Source of the DNA: Sphingomonadaceae bacterium
Lineage (GTDB): Bacteria > Pseudomonadota > Alphaproteobacteria > Sphingomonadales > Sphingomonadaceae
Length of the DNA stretch: 64,000 nt
Direction: 5' to 3'
Assembly: GCA_030147805.1 (NCBI GenBank)
Contig: JASBUR010000031.1
Span: 1-64,000 of the forward strand
Shown: in pieces, positions 1 through 9,796 of the stretch
How the letters are laid out: every line of letters begins with the position of its first letter
Numbering within the stretch: the stretch's first letter is position 1
Notes under the pieces: model-generated
Seen by the model: only the letters and a program-made list of their open reading frames with translations
What the model was told of the DNA's origin: nothing
The model's database searches: none
Translations under genes and position numbers: made by a program

Positions 1-133
1 TAAGCTCTATCAGCTCTTCGACTGCGGTGTCCGGGGCGTCCGGCCGGAACGCGGGGAGGCAATCAGCGAAATCCCACAATGCGAAGTGGTCGTCGAGCAG
101 GTGGTCAAGGACATGGAGTTGGCTCTCCGTCAT
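1..133 (-). CDS. Unidentified protein, N-terminal fragment cut by window edge
   Basis: Reading the minus strand from ATG at 133 gives an open frame of 44 codons with no stop before base 1 (begins MTESQLHVLDHLL, acidic and leucine-rich). A purine stretch (TTAGGGAA) lies just upstream of the ATG as a weak ribosome binding site. The fragment is missing from the ORF track because it is short and open-ended. Only the N-terminus is visible and I do not recognise a family. The plus-strand 87-aa ORF across the same bases has poor composition and is more likely its shadow. Confidence 0.5.
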   Translation of the reverse strand, partial: MTESQLHVLDHLLDDHFALWDFADCLPAFRPDAPDTAVEELIEL

Positions 134-284
134 TTCCCTAACCTACCAATGCTCAGCGCGCTCACAATACCTGGATCTCAACGATCGCGGATATCGACGT
201 CCCGTAGTTCAGCTGCAGCTGATACTTCTTTCCGAAGAACACACTGATAAGTTGCTCAAATCTAAAAATAGTTTTCGTCGGCAC

Positions 285-3263
285 TTATAAACCAAGATCA
301 TCGATGCTCAGAAGGCTGGCATTTCCCCCGGCGCTCGTCGTGTCGATCGACACCGTCCGCTCCAGCGCGAAGCGGTAGAGATAGTGCGGGCCGCCCGCCT
401 TCGGGCCTGTCCCCGACAGCCCTTCGCCGCCAAACGGCTGGCTTCCGACCACCGCGCCGATCATCGAGCGGTTGACGTAGAGGTTGCCGACCTTGGCCTC
501 GGCCATCACCCGGTCGGCCGCCGAGGCGATGCGGCTGTGGAGGCCCATCGTCAGGCCATAGCCCTTGGCGTTGACGCGGCGGACCGTCTCCTCGAGCGCG
601 CCCGACTTCCAGGTCGCGACGTGGAGGATCGGGCCGAACCACTCCTGTGTCAGCGCCTCGATCTCGCCGAGGCGGATGATCGTCGGCGGCACGAAGCGGT
701 CGATGCCGGCGGGCGCGTCCAGCGCATGCACCCATTGGTCGCGCTTCGACTGGCGATAGCTCTCGAGCCGCTGATAGGCGGCGTCGTCGATCACCGGGCC
801 GACATCGGTGCGAATGTCGCCGGGGTCGCCGAGGATCAGCGTGTCCATGCCGCCCTTGAGCATATGCAGCGTCCGCTCGGCGATCTCCTCCTGCAGCAGC
901 AGCAGCCTGAGCGCCGAGCAGCGCTGGCCGGCGCTGCGGAACGCCGAGGTGATGACGTCGGCGACCACCTGTTCGGGAAGCGCGGTCGAATCGACGATCA
1001 TCGCGTTGATGCCGCCGGTCTCGGCGATCAGCGGCACGATCGGCCGCGCATCGTCCTCGAGCAGCGAGCGGGCGATCGCCTTCGCCGTGGCGGTCGATCC
1101 GGTGAAGGCGACGCCGGCGATGCGCGGGTCGGCGACCAGCGCGCGGCCGACCTCGGGCCCGCCGGGCACGAAGCGCAGCACGTCGCGCGGAATGCCCGCC
1201 TCATAGGCCAGCTCGACGGCGCGCTGCGCGATGAGCGGGGTCTGCGGCGCCGGCTTGGCGACGACGGCATTGCCGGCGACGAGCGCGGCGGCGACCTGGC
1301 CGATGAAGATCGCCAGCGGGAAATTCCACGGCGCGATGGCGGCGAACACGCCGCGCCCGGCCAGCCGCAGCTCGTTGCGCTCGCCGGTCGGGCCGGGGAG
1401 GGGCATGACCGCGAACTGCGCCCGGGCGTTCACGGCATAATAGCGGCAGAAGTCGACCGCCTCGCGCACCTCGGCGAGCGCGTCGGGGATGGTCTTCTTC
1501 GCTTCCTTGACGCAGATCGCCATCAGCTCGCTGCGGTGCGTCTCCATCAGGTTGGCGAGCCGGTCGAGGCAGGCGGCGCGCGCCTCGACCGCCACGGCGT
1601 TCCACGCGTCGGCGGCGGCATGTGCGCGGGTGATCGCCCCGTCGATCTCATGCCCCTTCGCGGCGGCGGGCAGCGGCGTCGCCGCCAGTTCGGCGGCGAG
1701 CGGATGGACCACCTCGGCATCGTGCAGGTCGAGGCCCGCCGAATTGGCGCGGCCGGGGAAGATGTCGCGCGGCGCCGGGATGCTCGGGTGCGGCGTGCCG
1801 CCGATGCGCGCGATCTTCGCCGCCGGATCGGCGAGCAGGTCGGCCTCGGTGACATTGGGGTCGGCGAGCTGATGCACGAAGCTAGAATTGGCGCCATTCT
1901 CGAGCAGGCGACGAACCAGATAGGCTAAGAGATCGCGGTGGCCGCCGACCGGCGCGTAGATGCGGCACCGATAGCCTTCTTCCTGCACCAGCCGCTCGTA
2001 GAGTCCGCCGCCCATCCCGTGCAGCCGCTGGAACTCGAAGTCGCGCCGTGGCCCCGCCCAGTCGAGGATCGTCGCGACGGTCAGCGCATTGTGGCTGGCG
2101 AACGCCGGGAAGAGATTGGGCGCGGCGAGCATGTCCTTCGCCACCGCGAGATAGGCGACGTCGGTCGCCGCCTTGCGCGTGAACAGCGGATAGTCGGCGA
2201 GTCCGGCCTCCTGCGTGCGCTTGATCTCGCTGTCCCAATAGGCGCCCTTGACCAGCCGCACGGTCATCTTGCGCTGCGTCTCGGCGGCGAGGTGTTGCGC
2301 CCAGGAAATCACCGCGCTGGCACGTTTGCCATAGGCCTGCGCCGCCATGCCGAAGCCGTCCCAGCCGGCGAGGCGCGGGGCGGTCGCGACGCCCTCGATG
2401 ATGTCGAGCGACATCATCAGCCGCTCCGACTCCTCGGCGTCGACGGTCAGGCCAATGCCCGCCTCGGCGGCCTGTACCGCCAGCGCGAGCGTCATCTCGA
2501 TCAGCTCGGGGACGCAGCGGTCAGCGTGGCTGGTCTCGTAGCGCGGGTGCAGCGCCGACAGCTTCACCGAGATCGAATGATCCTTGCTGGTGTTCGAGGC
2601 GCCGACGCGCGCGATGGCGTCGCGGTAGCTTTCGAAATAGCGCTGGGCGTCTTCGTACGTCCGCGCGGCCTCGCCAAGCATGTCGAAGCTGGCGGTGAAG
2701 CCGCGATAATCATCCTCATCGGCGCGAGCGAGCGCCTCGTCGATGGTGCGGCCCATCACGAATACCTGGCCCATCAACCGCATCGCGGTGCCGACGGCGG
2801 TGCGAACGAACGGCTCGCCGGCGCGCTGGACGAGACGGCGCAAGGTGCCCGCCTTCTCGCTCTCGCCGACGACGGCGCGGGTGAGCACCAGTCCCCAGGT
2901 TGCCGAATTGACCAGCAGCGAATCGGACTGGCCAGCATGCGCCGACCAGTCGGCGGTGCCGAGCTTGTCGCGAATCAGCAGGTCGGCGGTCTCGGGATCC
3001 GGAACGCGCAGGAACGCCTCGGCGAGCGCCAGCAGCGCCACGCCTTCCTGCGTGTTGAGCCGGTACTGGTGGAGGAAGCGGTTGACCCAGCCTTCGCTCT
3101 GCGCGCCGCGCAGGTCGCCGAGCAGGCCGCGCGCGGTGTCGACGACTCGCGCCCGCGCCGCGTCGTCGAGCGTCGCCGCGGGCAGCAGCTCGCGCAGCAC
3201 CTCGGGCTCGGGCGCGCGGTGCAGGCGGCTCATGCGGGCGCGGGCGGCGGCGCGGTCGGTCAT
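285..3263 (-). CDS. putA: Bifunctional proline dehydrogenase / L-glutamate-gamma-semialdehyde dehydrogenase
   Basis: Oxidises proline to glutamate in two steps: FAD-dependent proline dehydrogenase, then NAD-dependent P5C dehydrogenase. At 992 aa it matches short PutA proteins that lack the N-terminal ribbon-helix-helix repressor domain. The PRODH barrel covers roughly residues 165-470, with the family segments KLSALHPRYE and RLVKGAYWD. The aldehyde dehydrogenase half starts near 530 and shows PWNFPLAIFIGQ, FTGSTATAKAI and the catalytic cysteine in SAGQRCSAL. The start is preceded by GGAGTGA at good spacing. An Lrp-family gene is divergently transcribed 124 bp away, which suggests proline-responsive activation; the lack of a DNA-binding domain fits that, since this PutA cannot autoregulate. 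Confidence 0.97.
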   Translation of the reverse strand: MTDRAAARARMSRLHRAPEPEVLRELLPAATLDDAARARVVDTARGLLGDLRGAQSEGWVNRFLHQYRLNTQEGVALLALAEAFLRVPDPETADLLIRDKLGTADWSAHAGQSDSLLVNSATWGLVLTRAVVGESEKAGTLRRLVQRAGEPFVRTAVGTAMRLMGQVFVMGRTIDEALARADEDDYRGFTASFDMLGEAARTYEDAQRYFESYRDAIARVGASNTSKDHSISVKLSALHPRYETSHADRCVPELIEMTLALAVQAAEAGIGLTVDAEESERLMMSLDIIEGVATAPRLAGWDGFGMAAQAYGKRASAVISWAQHLAAETQRKMTVRLVKGAYWDSEIKRTQEAGLADYPLFTRKAATDVAYLAVAKDMLAAPNLFPAFASHNALTVATILDWAGPRRDFEFQRLHGMGGGLYERLVQEEGYRCRIYAPVGGHRDLLAYLVRRLLENGANSSFVHQLADPNVTEADLLADPAAKIARIGGTPHPSIPAPRDIFPGRANSAGLDLHDAEVVHPLAAELAATPLPAAAKGHEIDGAITRAHAAADAWNAVAVEARAACLDRLANLMETHRSELMAICVKEAKKTIPDALAEVREAVDFCRYYAVNARAQFAVMPLPGPTGERNELRLAGRGVFAAIAPWNFPLAIFIGQVAAALVAGNAVVAKPAPQTPLIAQRAVELAYEAGIPRDVLRFVPGGPEVGRALVADPRIAGVAFTGSTATAKAIARSLLEDDARPIVPLIAETGGINAMIVDSTALPEQVVADVITSAFRSAGQRCSALRLLLLQEEIAERTLHMLKGGMDTLILGDPGDIRTDVGPVIDDAAYQRLESYRQSKRDQWVHALDAPAGIDRFVPPTIIRLGEIEALTQEWFGPILHVATWKSGALEETVRRVNAKGYGLTMGLHSRIASAADRVMAEAKVGNLYVNRSMIGAVVGSQPFGGEGLSGTGPKAGGPHYLYRFALERTVSIDTTSAGGNASLLSIDDLGL

Positions 3264-3387
3264 CAGGCGTCACTCCATCAGGATCGTCGCTAAATGCCGC
3301 GTTTCGATCCGAAGGTGCTTGTTATCTTCGCAGCGTCGTCCGATGATTTGCCTAGATTTGGCTCTTTAGCCCGAAGGATGTTCGGAC
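3264..3387. promoter_or_regulatory. putA / Lrp regulator divergent promoter region
   Basis: This 124-bp gap separates the start of putA (minus) from the start of the Lrp-type regulator (plus). It is visibly AT-richer than the flanking genes. Divergent Lrp/AsnC regulators usually control the neighbouring catabolic gene from such a gap. I did not find a clear core promoter or operator. Confidence 0.45.
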
Positions 3388-3843
3388 ATGCTCGACGAGA
3401 CCGACCGGCGCATCCTGCGCACGCTACAGACCGACGGGCGCATTACCAACCAGGCGCTCGCCGACGCCTGCCACATCTCGCCTGCCGCCTGCTTCGACCG
3501 GGTGAAGCGGCTGCGGGCGAAGGGCTATATCGTCGGCACGATGGCGGTGCTCGACCCGGCGCTGCTCGATCGCGCGCTGCTGATCTTCATCGAGGTCGTG
3601 CTCGACCGCACGACGGGCGAGATGTTCGAGGAGTTCGCCACCGCGGTGCGCCGTCATCCCGAGATCATGGAGTGCCACATGGTGGCGGGCGGCTTCGACT
3701 ACCTGATCAAAGCGAGAGTGAAGGACATGGCGGCCTATCGGGCATTCCTCGGCGACACGCTGGTGACGCTGCCGGGGGTTCGCGAGACGCGGACCTATGC
3801 GGTCCTCGAGGAAGTGAAGAGCACGATGGCTCTTCCCGTTTGA
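3388..3843 (+). CDS. putR: Lrp/AsnC family transcriptional regulator, probable proline-catabolism activator
   Basis: A 151-aa protein with an N-terminal winged helix-turn-helix (LDETDRRILRTLQTDGRIT, about residues 2-50) and a C-terminal RAM ligand-binding domain (about 65-140, with VAGGFDYLIKARVKD). Size and order are typical of Lrp/AsnC regulators, which oligomerise and bind amino acids. It sits head-to-head with putA, the arrangement known for the proline-dependent activator PutR in alphaproteobacteria, so proline is the inferred effector. The family assignment is firm; the specific target is inferred from position. Confidence 0.85.
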   Translation: MLDETDRRILRTLQTDGRITNQALADACHISPAACFDRVKRLRAKGYIVGTMAVLDPALLDRALLIFIEVVLDRTTGEMFEEFATAVRRHPEIMECHMVAGGFDYLIKARVKDMAAYRAFLGDTLVTLPGVRETRTYAVLEEVKSTMALPV

Positions 3844-3891
3844 CGCGGCGGATGCTTAAGGGTGCGGGAAATCAAGCAAGGGGAGAGGGCG

Positions 3892-4356
3892 ATGACGCGA
3901 TCGCGCACGTTGTCGAAGGCCGATTATCAGGCGCAGGTGGGGCAGGAGATCGGCGTTTCGGACTGGATGCTCGTCGATCAGGCGCGCATCGACGCCTTCG
4001 CCGAATGCACCGACGATCGCCAGTTCATCCACATCGATCCGGCGAAGGCGGCGGCGACGCCGTTCGGCACCACGATCGCGCACGGCTATCTGACGCTCTC
4101 GCTGCTGTCGGCGATGGCCTATGACGCGATGCCGGGCATCGAGGGCGCGAAGATGGGCGTCAACTACGGGCTCAACAAGGTGCGCTTCATGGCGCCGGTG
4201 AAGTCGGGCAAGCGCATCCGCGGCCGCTTCAAGATGCTCGACGTCAGCGAGCGGTCGCCGGGCGTGATGCAGTCGACCGTCGAGGTCTCGGTCGAGATCG
4301 AGGACGAGGCGAAGCCGGCGCTCATCGCCGAGTGGGTGACGCTGTCCTACGTATAA
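3892..4356 (+). CDS. MaoC-like enoyl-CoA hydratase
   Basis: A 154-aa single hot-dog fold protein of the MaoC/R-hydratase family. The catalytic motif is visible as DRQFIHIDPAKA (Asp42 and His47) followed by GTTIAHGYLTLSL. These enzymes hydrate 2-enoyl-CoA to (R)-3-hydroxyacyl-CoA. The ORF track starts 30 bases earlier at GTG, but ATG at 3892 is preceded by a clear GGGGAGAG ribosome binding site, so I use that start. The next gene downstream is a thiolase, fitting a fatty-acid or PHA-type acyl-CoA role, though a palindromic repeat separates them. Confidence 0.9.
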   Translation: MTRSRTLSKADYQAQVGQEIGVSDWMLVDQARIDAFAECTDDRQFIHIDPAKAAATPFGTTIAHGYLTLSLLSAMAYDAMPGIEGAKMGVNYGLNKVRFMAPVKSGKRIRGRFKMLDVSERSPGVMQSTVEVSVEIEDEAKPALIAEWVTLSYV

Positions 4357-4360
4357 TTTC

Positions 4361-4458
4361 CGTCATCCCCGCAAAGGCGGGGACCCGGCACGGAAGCGAG
4401 CGCCCGCGGTAGCGGGCATGTATTTGAGGACTGGATCCCCGCCTGCGCGGGGATGACG
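4361..4458. repeat. Family I palindromic repeat
   Basis: The element is bounded by inverted arms CGTCATCCCCGC and GCGGGGATGACG. Each arm folds on itself: CCCCGC-AAAG-GCGGGG on the left and CCCCGC-CT-GCGGGG on the right. The same arms recur at 18.3, 35.6 and 40.3 kb. It fills most of the gap between the MaoC gene and the thiolase gene and ends only 17 bases before the thiolase start, so it may lie in the transcript. Confidence 0.85.
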
Positions 4459-4475
4459 ATCGAGAAAGAAATCCC

Positions 4476-5654
4476 ATGCGCGAAGCCGTCATCGTTTCCA
4501 CCGCCCGCACCCCGATCGGCAAGGCCTATCGCGGCGCGTTCAACGCCACCCCGTCGCCGACGCTCGCCGGCCACGCCATCGCCAACGCCGTCAAGCGCGC
4601 CGGGGTCGATCCCGCCGAGGTCGACGACGTCATCATCGGCGCCTCGATCCAGCAGGGCGTCCAGGCGCCGAACATCGGCCGTCTCGCGGCGCTGCGCGCC
4701 GGGCTGCCGACCTCGATCGCCGGCCAGTCGGTCGACCGGCAGTGCGCCTCGGGGCTGATGGCGATCTCGATGGCGGCCAAGCAGATCATCGTCGACAACA
4801 TGGTCGTCGCGGTCGGCGGCGGCGTCGAATCGATCTCGATGGTGCAGACCGACAAGATGCGCGTCGAGCCCGACATGAGCCTCGTCGAGATGCACAAGAA
4901 CGCCTACATGCCGATGATCGACACCGCCGAGGTCGTCGCCAAGCGCTACAACGTCGATCGCGACGTCTGCGACGAATATGCCTTCCAGTCGCAGCAGCGC
5001 ACCGCCGCTGCGCAGCAGGCGGGCCGCTTCGACGCCGAGATCGTGCCGCTGCCCAGCCGCATGGCGATGGTCAACAAGGAGACCAAGGAGGTCAGCTGGC
5101 ACGAGGTGACGCTCGAGAAGGACGAAGGCAACCGTCCCGAGACGACGCTCGAAGGCCTCAAGGGGCTGACCCCGGTCCGCGGCCCGGGCATGAACGTCAC
5201 CGCCGGTAACGCCAGCCAGCTCTCCGACGGCGCCTCGGCGAGCGTGCTGATGGAAGCGAAGGAAGCCGAGCGCCGCGGGCTGCAGCCGCTCGGCCGCTAC
5301 GTCGGCATCGCCGTCGCCGGCCTCGATCCCGACGAGATGGGCATCGGTCCCGTCTACGCCATCCCCAAGCTTTTGAAGGCCAATGGCCTCAAGATGGACG
5401 ACATCGGCCTGTGGGAATTGAACGAGGCGTTCGCGGTGCAGGTCGTCTACTGCCGCGACAAGCTCGGCATTCCGAACGAGCTGCTCAACGTCAACGGCGG
5501 CGCGATCTCGGTCGGCCACCCCTACGGCATGTCGGGCGCGCGCCTCACCGGCCACGCGCTGATCGAGGGCAAGCGCCGCGGCGCCAAATATGTCGTCGTC
5601 ACGATGTGCGTCGGCGGCGGCCAGGGCGCGGCGGGGCTGTTCGAGGTCTACTGA
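4476..5654 (+). CDS. Acetyl-CoA C-acyltransferase (thiolase)
   Basis: A 392-aa thiolase, the usual length. The acylated nucleophile is Cys90 in DRQCASGL; the C-terminal base residues appear as [17 protein letters not shown] (His) and [10 protein letters not shown] (Cys). It condenses two acyl-CoA molecules or cleaves 3-ketoacyl-CoA; the sequence alone does not tell biosynthetic from degradative use. With the upstream MaoC-like hydratase it suggests short- or medium-chain acyl-CoA metabolism. The start lies right after a family I repeat. Confidence 0.95.
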   Translation: MREAVIVSTARTPIGKAYRGAFNATPSPTLAGHAIANAVKRAGVDPAEVDDVIIGASIQQGVQAPNIGRLAALRAGLPTSIAGQSVDRQCASGLMAISMAAKQIIVDNMVVAVGGGVESISMVQTDKMRVEPDMSLVEMHKNAYMPMIDTAEVVAKRYNVDRDVCDEYAFQSQQRTAAAQQAGRFDAEIVPLPSRMAMVNKETKEVSWHEVTLEKDEGNRPETTLEGLKGLTPVRGPGMNVTAGNASQLSDGASASVLMEAKEAERRGLQPLGRYVGIAVAGLDPDEMGIGPVYAIPKLLKANGLKMDDIGLWELNEAFAVQVVYCRDKLGIPNELLNVNGGAISVGHPYGMSGARLTGHALIEGKRRGAKYVVVTMCVGGGQGAAGLFEVY

Positions 5655-5721
5655 TCGCCCGTCCGGTTTGGCACTTCTCCGGTCAGCGCCTAGATTGGCC
5701 CGACCGGAGGAGAGCCAGCCG

Positions 5722-6054
5722 ATGCAGAAGATCAGCAGCTTCGACCAATTCTGGCCGATCTACCTGCGCGCGCACGCCCACCCGGCGTGTCGGGCGCTGC
5801 ACTATGCGGCGTCGGTCAGCGGCCTCGCTGCGCTGGCGCTGGTACTGCTCACCGGCAGCGGCTGGTGGCTGCTAGCCGGCCTGCTGCTGTCCTACGGCTT
5901 CGCCTGGGTCGGCCATTTCAGAATCGAGAACAACGTGCCGCTGACCTTCCAGCACCCCTGGTGGTCGCTCGTCGCCGACTATCGCATGTTCTTCCTGTGG
6001 CTGATGGGGCAGCTGCCGCGCCACCTGCGCGCCGCCGGAGTCGAGCCGGCATGA
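5722..6054 (+). CDS. DUF962 / Mpo1-like membrane protein
   Basis: A 110-aa protein starting at ATG 5722 behind a GGAGGAGAG ribosome binding site; the longer ORF in the track is an upstream read-through. It has the Mpo1/YGL010w-like pattern: an N-terminal WPIYLRAHAHPACR, two hydrophobic helices and a histidine-bearing WVGHFRIENN segment. Yeast Mpo1 is an Fe-dependent 2-hydroxy fatty acid dioxygenase, but bacterial members are often uncharacterised, so I do not assign a reaction. Its stop overlaps the next start as ATGA. Confidence 0.8.
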   Translation: MQKISSFDQFWPIYLRAHAHPACRALHYAASVSGLAALALVLLTGSGWWLLAGLLLSYGFAWVGHFRIENNVPLTFQHPWWSLVADYRMFFLWLMGQLPRHLRAAGVEPA

Positions 6055-6425
6055 GCCTGCGCGAGCGCGCCCATGCGCTGCGCGTCGACGTGCACGCCGT
6101 CTGGCTGTCGGCCCGCGATCGGCGGGTGCCCTGGTATGCCAAGCTGCTCGGGCTGATCGTCACCGGCTATGCGCTGTCGCCGATCGACCTCATTCCCGAT
6201 TTCGTCCCCGTGCTGGGCCTGCTCGACGATGCGATCCTCATCCCGGCCGGGATCTGGCTGATGCTCCGGCTGATCCCCGACGAGGTGTTCGCCGAGCACC
6301 GCGCCGCGGCCGAGGTCGCCAGCCACCGGCCGGTGAGCCGCGCCGGCGCGGCCGTCGTCGTGCTGCTGTGGCTGGCGATCGTCGCGAGCGTCGGCTGGTC
6401 GATCTGGTCCTACCGCTATTGGTGA
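6051..6425 (+). CDS. DUF1232 (YkvA-like) membrane protein
   Basis: A 124-aa protein starting inside the preceding stop (ATGA overlap), so probably translationally coupled to the DUF962 gene. The DUF1232 signature YALSPIDLIPDFVPVLGLLDD is complete at about residues 41-61, and a C-terminal transmembrane helix (VVVLLWLAIVASVGWSIWSY) follows. The family is membrane-associated with no agreed biochemical function. Confidence 0.88.
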   Translation: MSLRERAHALRVDVHAVWLSARDRRVPWYAKLLGLIVTGYALSPIDLIPDFVPVLGLLDDAILIPAGIWLMLRLIPDEVFAEHRAAAEVASHRPVSRAGAAVVVLLWLAIVASVGWSIWSYRYW

Positions 6426-6455
6426 GCGGCCGTTGCAACGCGTGAAAGGCTCGAC

Positions 6456-6758
6456 ATGAGCGAAGACGAGAAGGTCGAGCTGGATCCGGTGGTGACGGTG
6501 GCGCGGATCACCGCGCTCGAAATGCTGATGCGCCAGCTGATGATCATCCAGCTGCGCGTCCTGAACGAACTCGGCCACATCGAGCTGACGCCCGACTATG
6601 TGAAGAATCTCGCCAACGTCTACACCGAGAAGGTCGACGAATCGAAGATCATCGAATCCTCGTCCCCCGACGTGAACTACGAGTTCAAGGTCAACGTCAT
6701 CCACAATCTCGAGCGCTTCTTCGACGAGATCGTCGATCACGTGAAGCGCAACCCGTAG
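6456..6758 (+). CDS. Conserved-looking acidic small protein, unknown function
   Basis: A 100-aa soluble protein, helical in appearance (TALEMLMRQLMIIQLRVLNEL), ending close to the convergent MFS gene. I do not recognise the family. Start ATG 6456 is followed by an acidic N-terminus (MSEDEKVELDP). Codon use matches its neighbours, so it looks native. It may share a transcript with the DUF962-DUF1232 pair 30 bases upstream. Confidence 0.75.
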   Translation: MSEDEKVELDPVVTVARITALEMLMRQLMIIQLRVLNELGHIELTPDYVKNLANVYTEKVDESKIIESSSPDVNYEFKVNVIHNLERFFDEIVDHVKRNP

Positions 6759-6764
6759 GACGGG

Positions 6765-8024
6765 TCAGGCCGGCTGGACGCGGTCGGCGCTCAGCTTCAG
6801 CGCCAGCGGGATGACGAGAAGATTGGCGATGCCGACGCCGAGGATGACGTCGAGCACCCGCAGCCCCGCGCCGATCATCGCCGCGGCGACGAGCGACGCC
6901 GCCACCATGAACGCCGAGTTGACGATGTTGTTGGCAGCGATGGTGCGCGCCCGCTCGCTGGGGTCGCATTCGGTCTGCAGCATCGCATAGAGCGGCACGA
7001 CGAAGATGCCGGCCGAGCCGGCGAGGCCGAACAGCGCCAGCAGGATGTGCCACGATCCCGGCTGGCCGAGGAAGGTCGCGATGCCCGCCTGTCCCGGCGC
7101 GACCGTGTAGAAGTGCACCGCCGCGACGAGGTAGCCGACGAAGAGCGTCACCGCGACCGCAGCGAGCGGCGTGTGCCGCGCCGACACCGCGCCGCCGAGC
7201 ATCCGGCTGACCGCCATCGAGCCGAGCGCCACGCCGATCGAGAACATCGTCAGGAACAGCGTCGCAACGGCTTCGCCGGCCTGCAGCCGGTCCTTGACCA
7301 GCGGCACGAACTGCGTGGTCAGCACCGCGCCCATCGCCCAGAACCACGAAACCGCCAGCACCGTCATCAGCAGCCGCCGGTCCTCGGCGACGTGCGCGAT
7401 CATCCGCCAGGACGAGGTGAGGATGTTGCGATGGACCCTGATCGACTTGGTCGGCGGTGCCGGCGGCACCTGCCGCCCGGTCAACCAGCCGACGAGCGCC
7501 ACGGCGACCACCGCCCAGGCGGCGTGCGCGCCGAGGATGCCGCCGGCGATCTGGCCGGTGAGGATCGCGACATAGGTGCCCGCCTCGACGAGCCCGGTGC
7601 CGCCGAGCAGTTCGTCGGCGCGCAGATGCTGCGGCAGGATCGCGTATTTGATCGGCCCGAAGAAGGTCGAATGCACCCCCATGCCGAACAGGACCACCAT
7701 CAGCAGCGCGATCGAATCATGAGTCAGCGCGAAGGCGCCGACGATCATGATGGCGATCTCGGCGAGCTTCACCAGCCGCACCACGCGCGCCTTGTCGATG
7801 CTGTCGGCGATCTCGCCCGCGAGGCTCGAGAACAGCAGGAACGGCAGGATGAACACGCCGCCGGCGAGCGTCACCATCACCGCCGCATCCTCCGGCCGGT
7901 GCGCCAGCAGGTGGTAGGTGATGAGGAACAGCATCGCCGTCTTGTAGAGATTGTCGTTGAACGCCCCGAGGAACTGGGTGACGAACAGGGGCCCGAAGCG
8001 TCGGGTCGACAGGATATGAAGCAT
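6765..8024 (-). CDS. MFS transporter (lysophospholipid transporter-like)
   Basis: A 419-aa membrane protein with about 12 hydrophobic helices. The start [25 protein letters not shown] at 8024 is chosen over the 40-residue-longer track start because [20 protein letters not shown] is the conserved N-terminus of the LplT-like MFS branch and the upstream extension is arginine-rich junk. In enterobacteria this branch flips lysophospholipids beside an acyltransferase; no acyltransferase domain is present here, so the substrate is uncertain. It is divergent from the LLM oxidoreductase gene and convergent with the small gene at 6.5 kb. Confidence 0.88.
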   Translation of the reverse strand: MLHILSTRRFGPLFVTQFLGAFNDNLYKTAMLFLITYHLLAHRPEDAAVMVTLAGGVFILPFLLFSSLAGEIADSIDKARVVRLVKLAEIAIMIVGAFALTHDSIALLMVVLFGMGVHSTFFGPIKYAILPQHLRADELLGGTGLVEAGTYVAILTGQIAGGILGAHAAWAVVAVALVGWLTGRQVPPAPPTKSIRVHRNILTSSWRMIAHVAEDRRLLMTVLAVSWFWAMGAVLTTQFVPLVKDRLQAGEAVATLFLTMFSIGVALGSMAVSRMLGGAVSARHTPLAAVAVTLFVGYLVAAVHFYTVAPGQAGIATFLGQPGSWHILLALFGLAGSAGIFVVPLYAMLQTECDPSERARTIAANNIVNSAFMVAASLVAAAMIGAGLRVLDVILGVGIANLLVIPLALKLSADRVQPA

Positions 8025-8142
8025 CGGCGCGTACCCTAGCGAGACCGTGGAGCGGGCGAAAGGGGAGGCGATGCGGCCTCCGCTCCGACGAAATCGGGCG
8101 TCAAACCTTGGTGAACGGCGCCGGAGGCCGCATATCGGCCGC

Positions 8143-9141
8143 ATGACAGCCTATTCGCTCCTCGACCTCGCCCCGATCGTCGCCGGCGGCGACGTCCGCC
8201 AGGCACTCGACAACGCCCGCGACCTCGCGCGTCACGCCGAGGCGTGGGGCTACACGCGCTTCTGGCTGGCCGAGCATCACAACATGCCGGGCGTCGCCAG
8301 CGCCGCGACCGCGCTGGCCATCGCGCACGTCGCCGCCGGCACCTCGACGATTCGCGTCGGCGCCGGCGGCATCATGTTGCCTAACCATGCGCCGCTGATG
8401 ATCGCCGAGCAGTTCGGCACGCTCGCGGCGCTGCACCCGGGGCGCATCGACCTCGGCGTCGGGCGCGCGCCGGGAACCGACCAGGTGACGGCGCAGGCGC
8501 TGCGCCGAACGCTCGCCGGCGCGGTCGACGGCTTCCCGAACGACGTCGCCGAGCTGATGGCCTTTCTCGGCCCGTCCGAGCCCGGCCAGCGCGTGCGCGC
8601 CATCCCGGGGGAGGGCAGCGACATCCCGATCTGGATCCTGGGATCGAGCCTCTACGGCGCGCAGCTCGCCGCCGCGTTCGGCCTGCCCTATGCGTTCGCG
8701 TCGCACTTCGCGCCGGCGGCGCTCGACGAGGCGATCGAAATCTATCGGCACCGCTTCAAACCGTCGGCGCAGCTCGGCCACCCGTACGTCATGGTGGGCG
8801 CCAACGTCTTCGCCGCCGACAGCGAGGCCGAGGCGCGCCGGCTGCTCAGTTCGGTGCAGCAGGCCTTCCTCAACCTGCGCCGCGGCACGCCGGCGCCGCT
8901 GCCGCCGCCGATCGACGATTTTGAGGCGCAGCTGACGCCGATGGAGCGCGCCGGGCTCGACCAGGCGCTGTCCTGCTCGGCGGTCGGCACGCCCGACCAG
9001 GTCGAGGCGCAGCTGCGGGCGATCGTCGCGCGAACCGGCGCCGACGAATTGATGATCACCGCGCAGATCTACGATCATGGCGCGCGGCTGCGGTCGTTCG
9101 AGCTTGCCGCCGCGGCGATGAGGAAGGCGATCGGCGCATAG
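8143..9141 (+). CDS. LLM class flavin-dependent oxidoreductase (luciferase-like)
   Basis: A 332-aa luciferase-fold monooxygenase. Typical segments are [17 protein letters not shown] near the N-terminus, then [16 protein letters not shown] and [15 protein letters not shown]. Such enzymes use FMNH2 supplied by a reductase. The ATG at 8143 gives the canonical N-terminus [12 protein letters not shown], whereas the track start adds 32 residues that are not family-like. No flavin reductase gene is adjacent and the substrate cannot be told. Confidence 0.9.
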   Translation: MTAYSLLDLAPIVAGGDVRQALDNARDLARHAEAWGYTRFWLAEHHNMPGVASAATALAIAHVAAGTSTIRVGAGGIMLPNHAPLMIAEQFGTLAALHPGRIDLGVGRAPGTDQVTAQALRRTLAGAVDGFPNDVAELMAFLGPSEPGQRVRAIPGEGSDIPIWILGSSLYGAQLAAAFGLPYAFASHFAPAALDEAIEIYRHRFKPSAQLGHPYVMVGANVFAADSEAEARRLLSSVQQAFLNLRRGTPAPLPPPIDDFEAQLTPMERAGLDQALSCSAVGTPDQVEAQLRAIVARTGADELMITAQIYDHGARLRSFELAAAAMRKAIGA

Positions 9142-9202
9142 CCGTCGCGCCGCGCGCCGCTTTGGGCTAGAAGGGGCGCGCAATCAGTCGAAGGCCGAAG
9201 AG

Positions 9203-9796
9203 ATGCGCCGCACGCTCCACACGCTCGCCCTGACCGCGCTGACGCTCGCGATGCTCGGCGGCGACGTCGCCAGTCTGTCGTTCCGACCCGCCGCGGCCGA
9301 AGCGCACTGGCGACCGGGCGGTATCGGCTACGGCTATGGCTATCGCGGCCGCTACGGCCACATCGGCTACTACCGGCACCGCGCCTCGGTCGGCGACGTC
9401 ATCGCCACCGCGGCGGTGATCGCCGGCGTCGCCGCGGTCGCCTCGTCGATCAGCCGCGACCGCCGCGGTGACGGCGGCTGGGACGATCGCGACCGCGACG
9501 ACCGCGGCCGGGATCGGCGCCGGGACCGCCAGGAGGACATCGCCATCGACGAATGCCGCGACGAAGCCGAGCAGCAGGCGCGCAGCTACGGCACCAGCGC
9601 CTCGATCCGCGACATCTTCGACGTCGACAGCCGCGGCCGCGACGTGCGGGTACGGGGACTCGTCGAGATCGCGACCACTGCGGTCGTCGCGGGCGGCACC
9701 GAGCGGCGGCTGAGCAGCGAACGCTTCACCTGCGTGGTCAGCGACGGCTTCGTCGAATCATACCAGCTCGAAACCGGCGGCTTCGCGTCGCGCTGA
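9203..9796 (+). CDS. Secreted Gly/Arg/Asp-rich protein, unknown function
   Basis: A 197-aa protein with a Sec signal peptide (roughly residues 1-32, ending PAAAEA). It is followed by a Gly/Tyr-rich stretch, a hydrophobic segment (IATAAVIAGVAAVAS), a low-complexity Arg/Asp tract (RDRRGDGGWDDRDRDD) and a compact C-terminal region with a cysteine (RFTCVVSDG). The organisation resembles exported hypothetical proteins of sphingomonads; I cannot name a domain. Confidence 0.75.
   Translation: MRRTLHTLALTALTLAMLGGDVASLSFRPAAAEAHWRPGGIGYGYGYRGRYGHIGYYRHRASVGDVIATAAVIAGVAAVASSISRDRRGDGGWDDRDRDDRGRDRRRDRQEDIAIDECRDEAEQQARSYGTSASIRDIFDVDSRGRDVRVRGLVEIATTAVVAGGTERRLSSERFTCVVSDGFVESYQLETGGFASR

Noticed and set aside
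27-290. 87-aa plus-strand ORF at the window start
   Set aside because: It is the antisense shadow of the partial gene at 1-133 and has no ribosome site or plausible composition.
384-3293. Long plus-strand ORFs across putA (514 and 451 aa)
   Set aside because: Antisense shadows of putA; high-GC codon bias keeps opposite frames open, and the products are Arg/Ala/Glu-rich without domains.
4347-5555. 402-aa minus-strand ORF over the thiolase
   Set aside because: Antisense shadow reading through the family I repeat; no domain.
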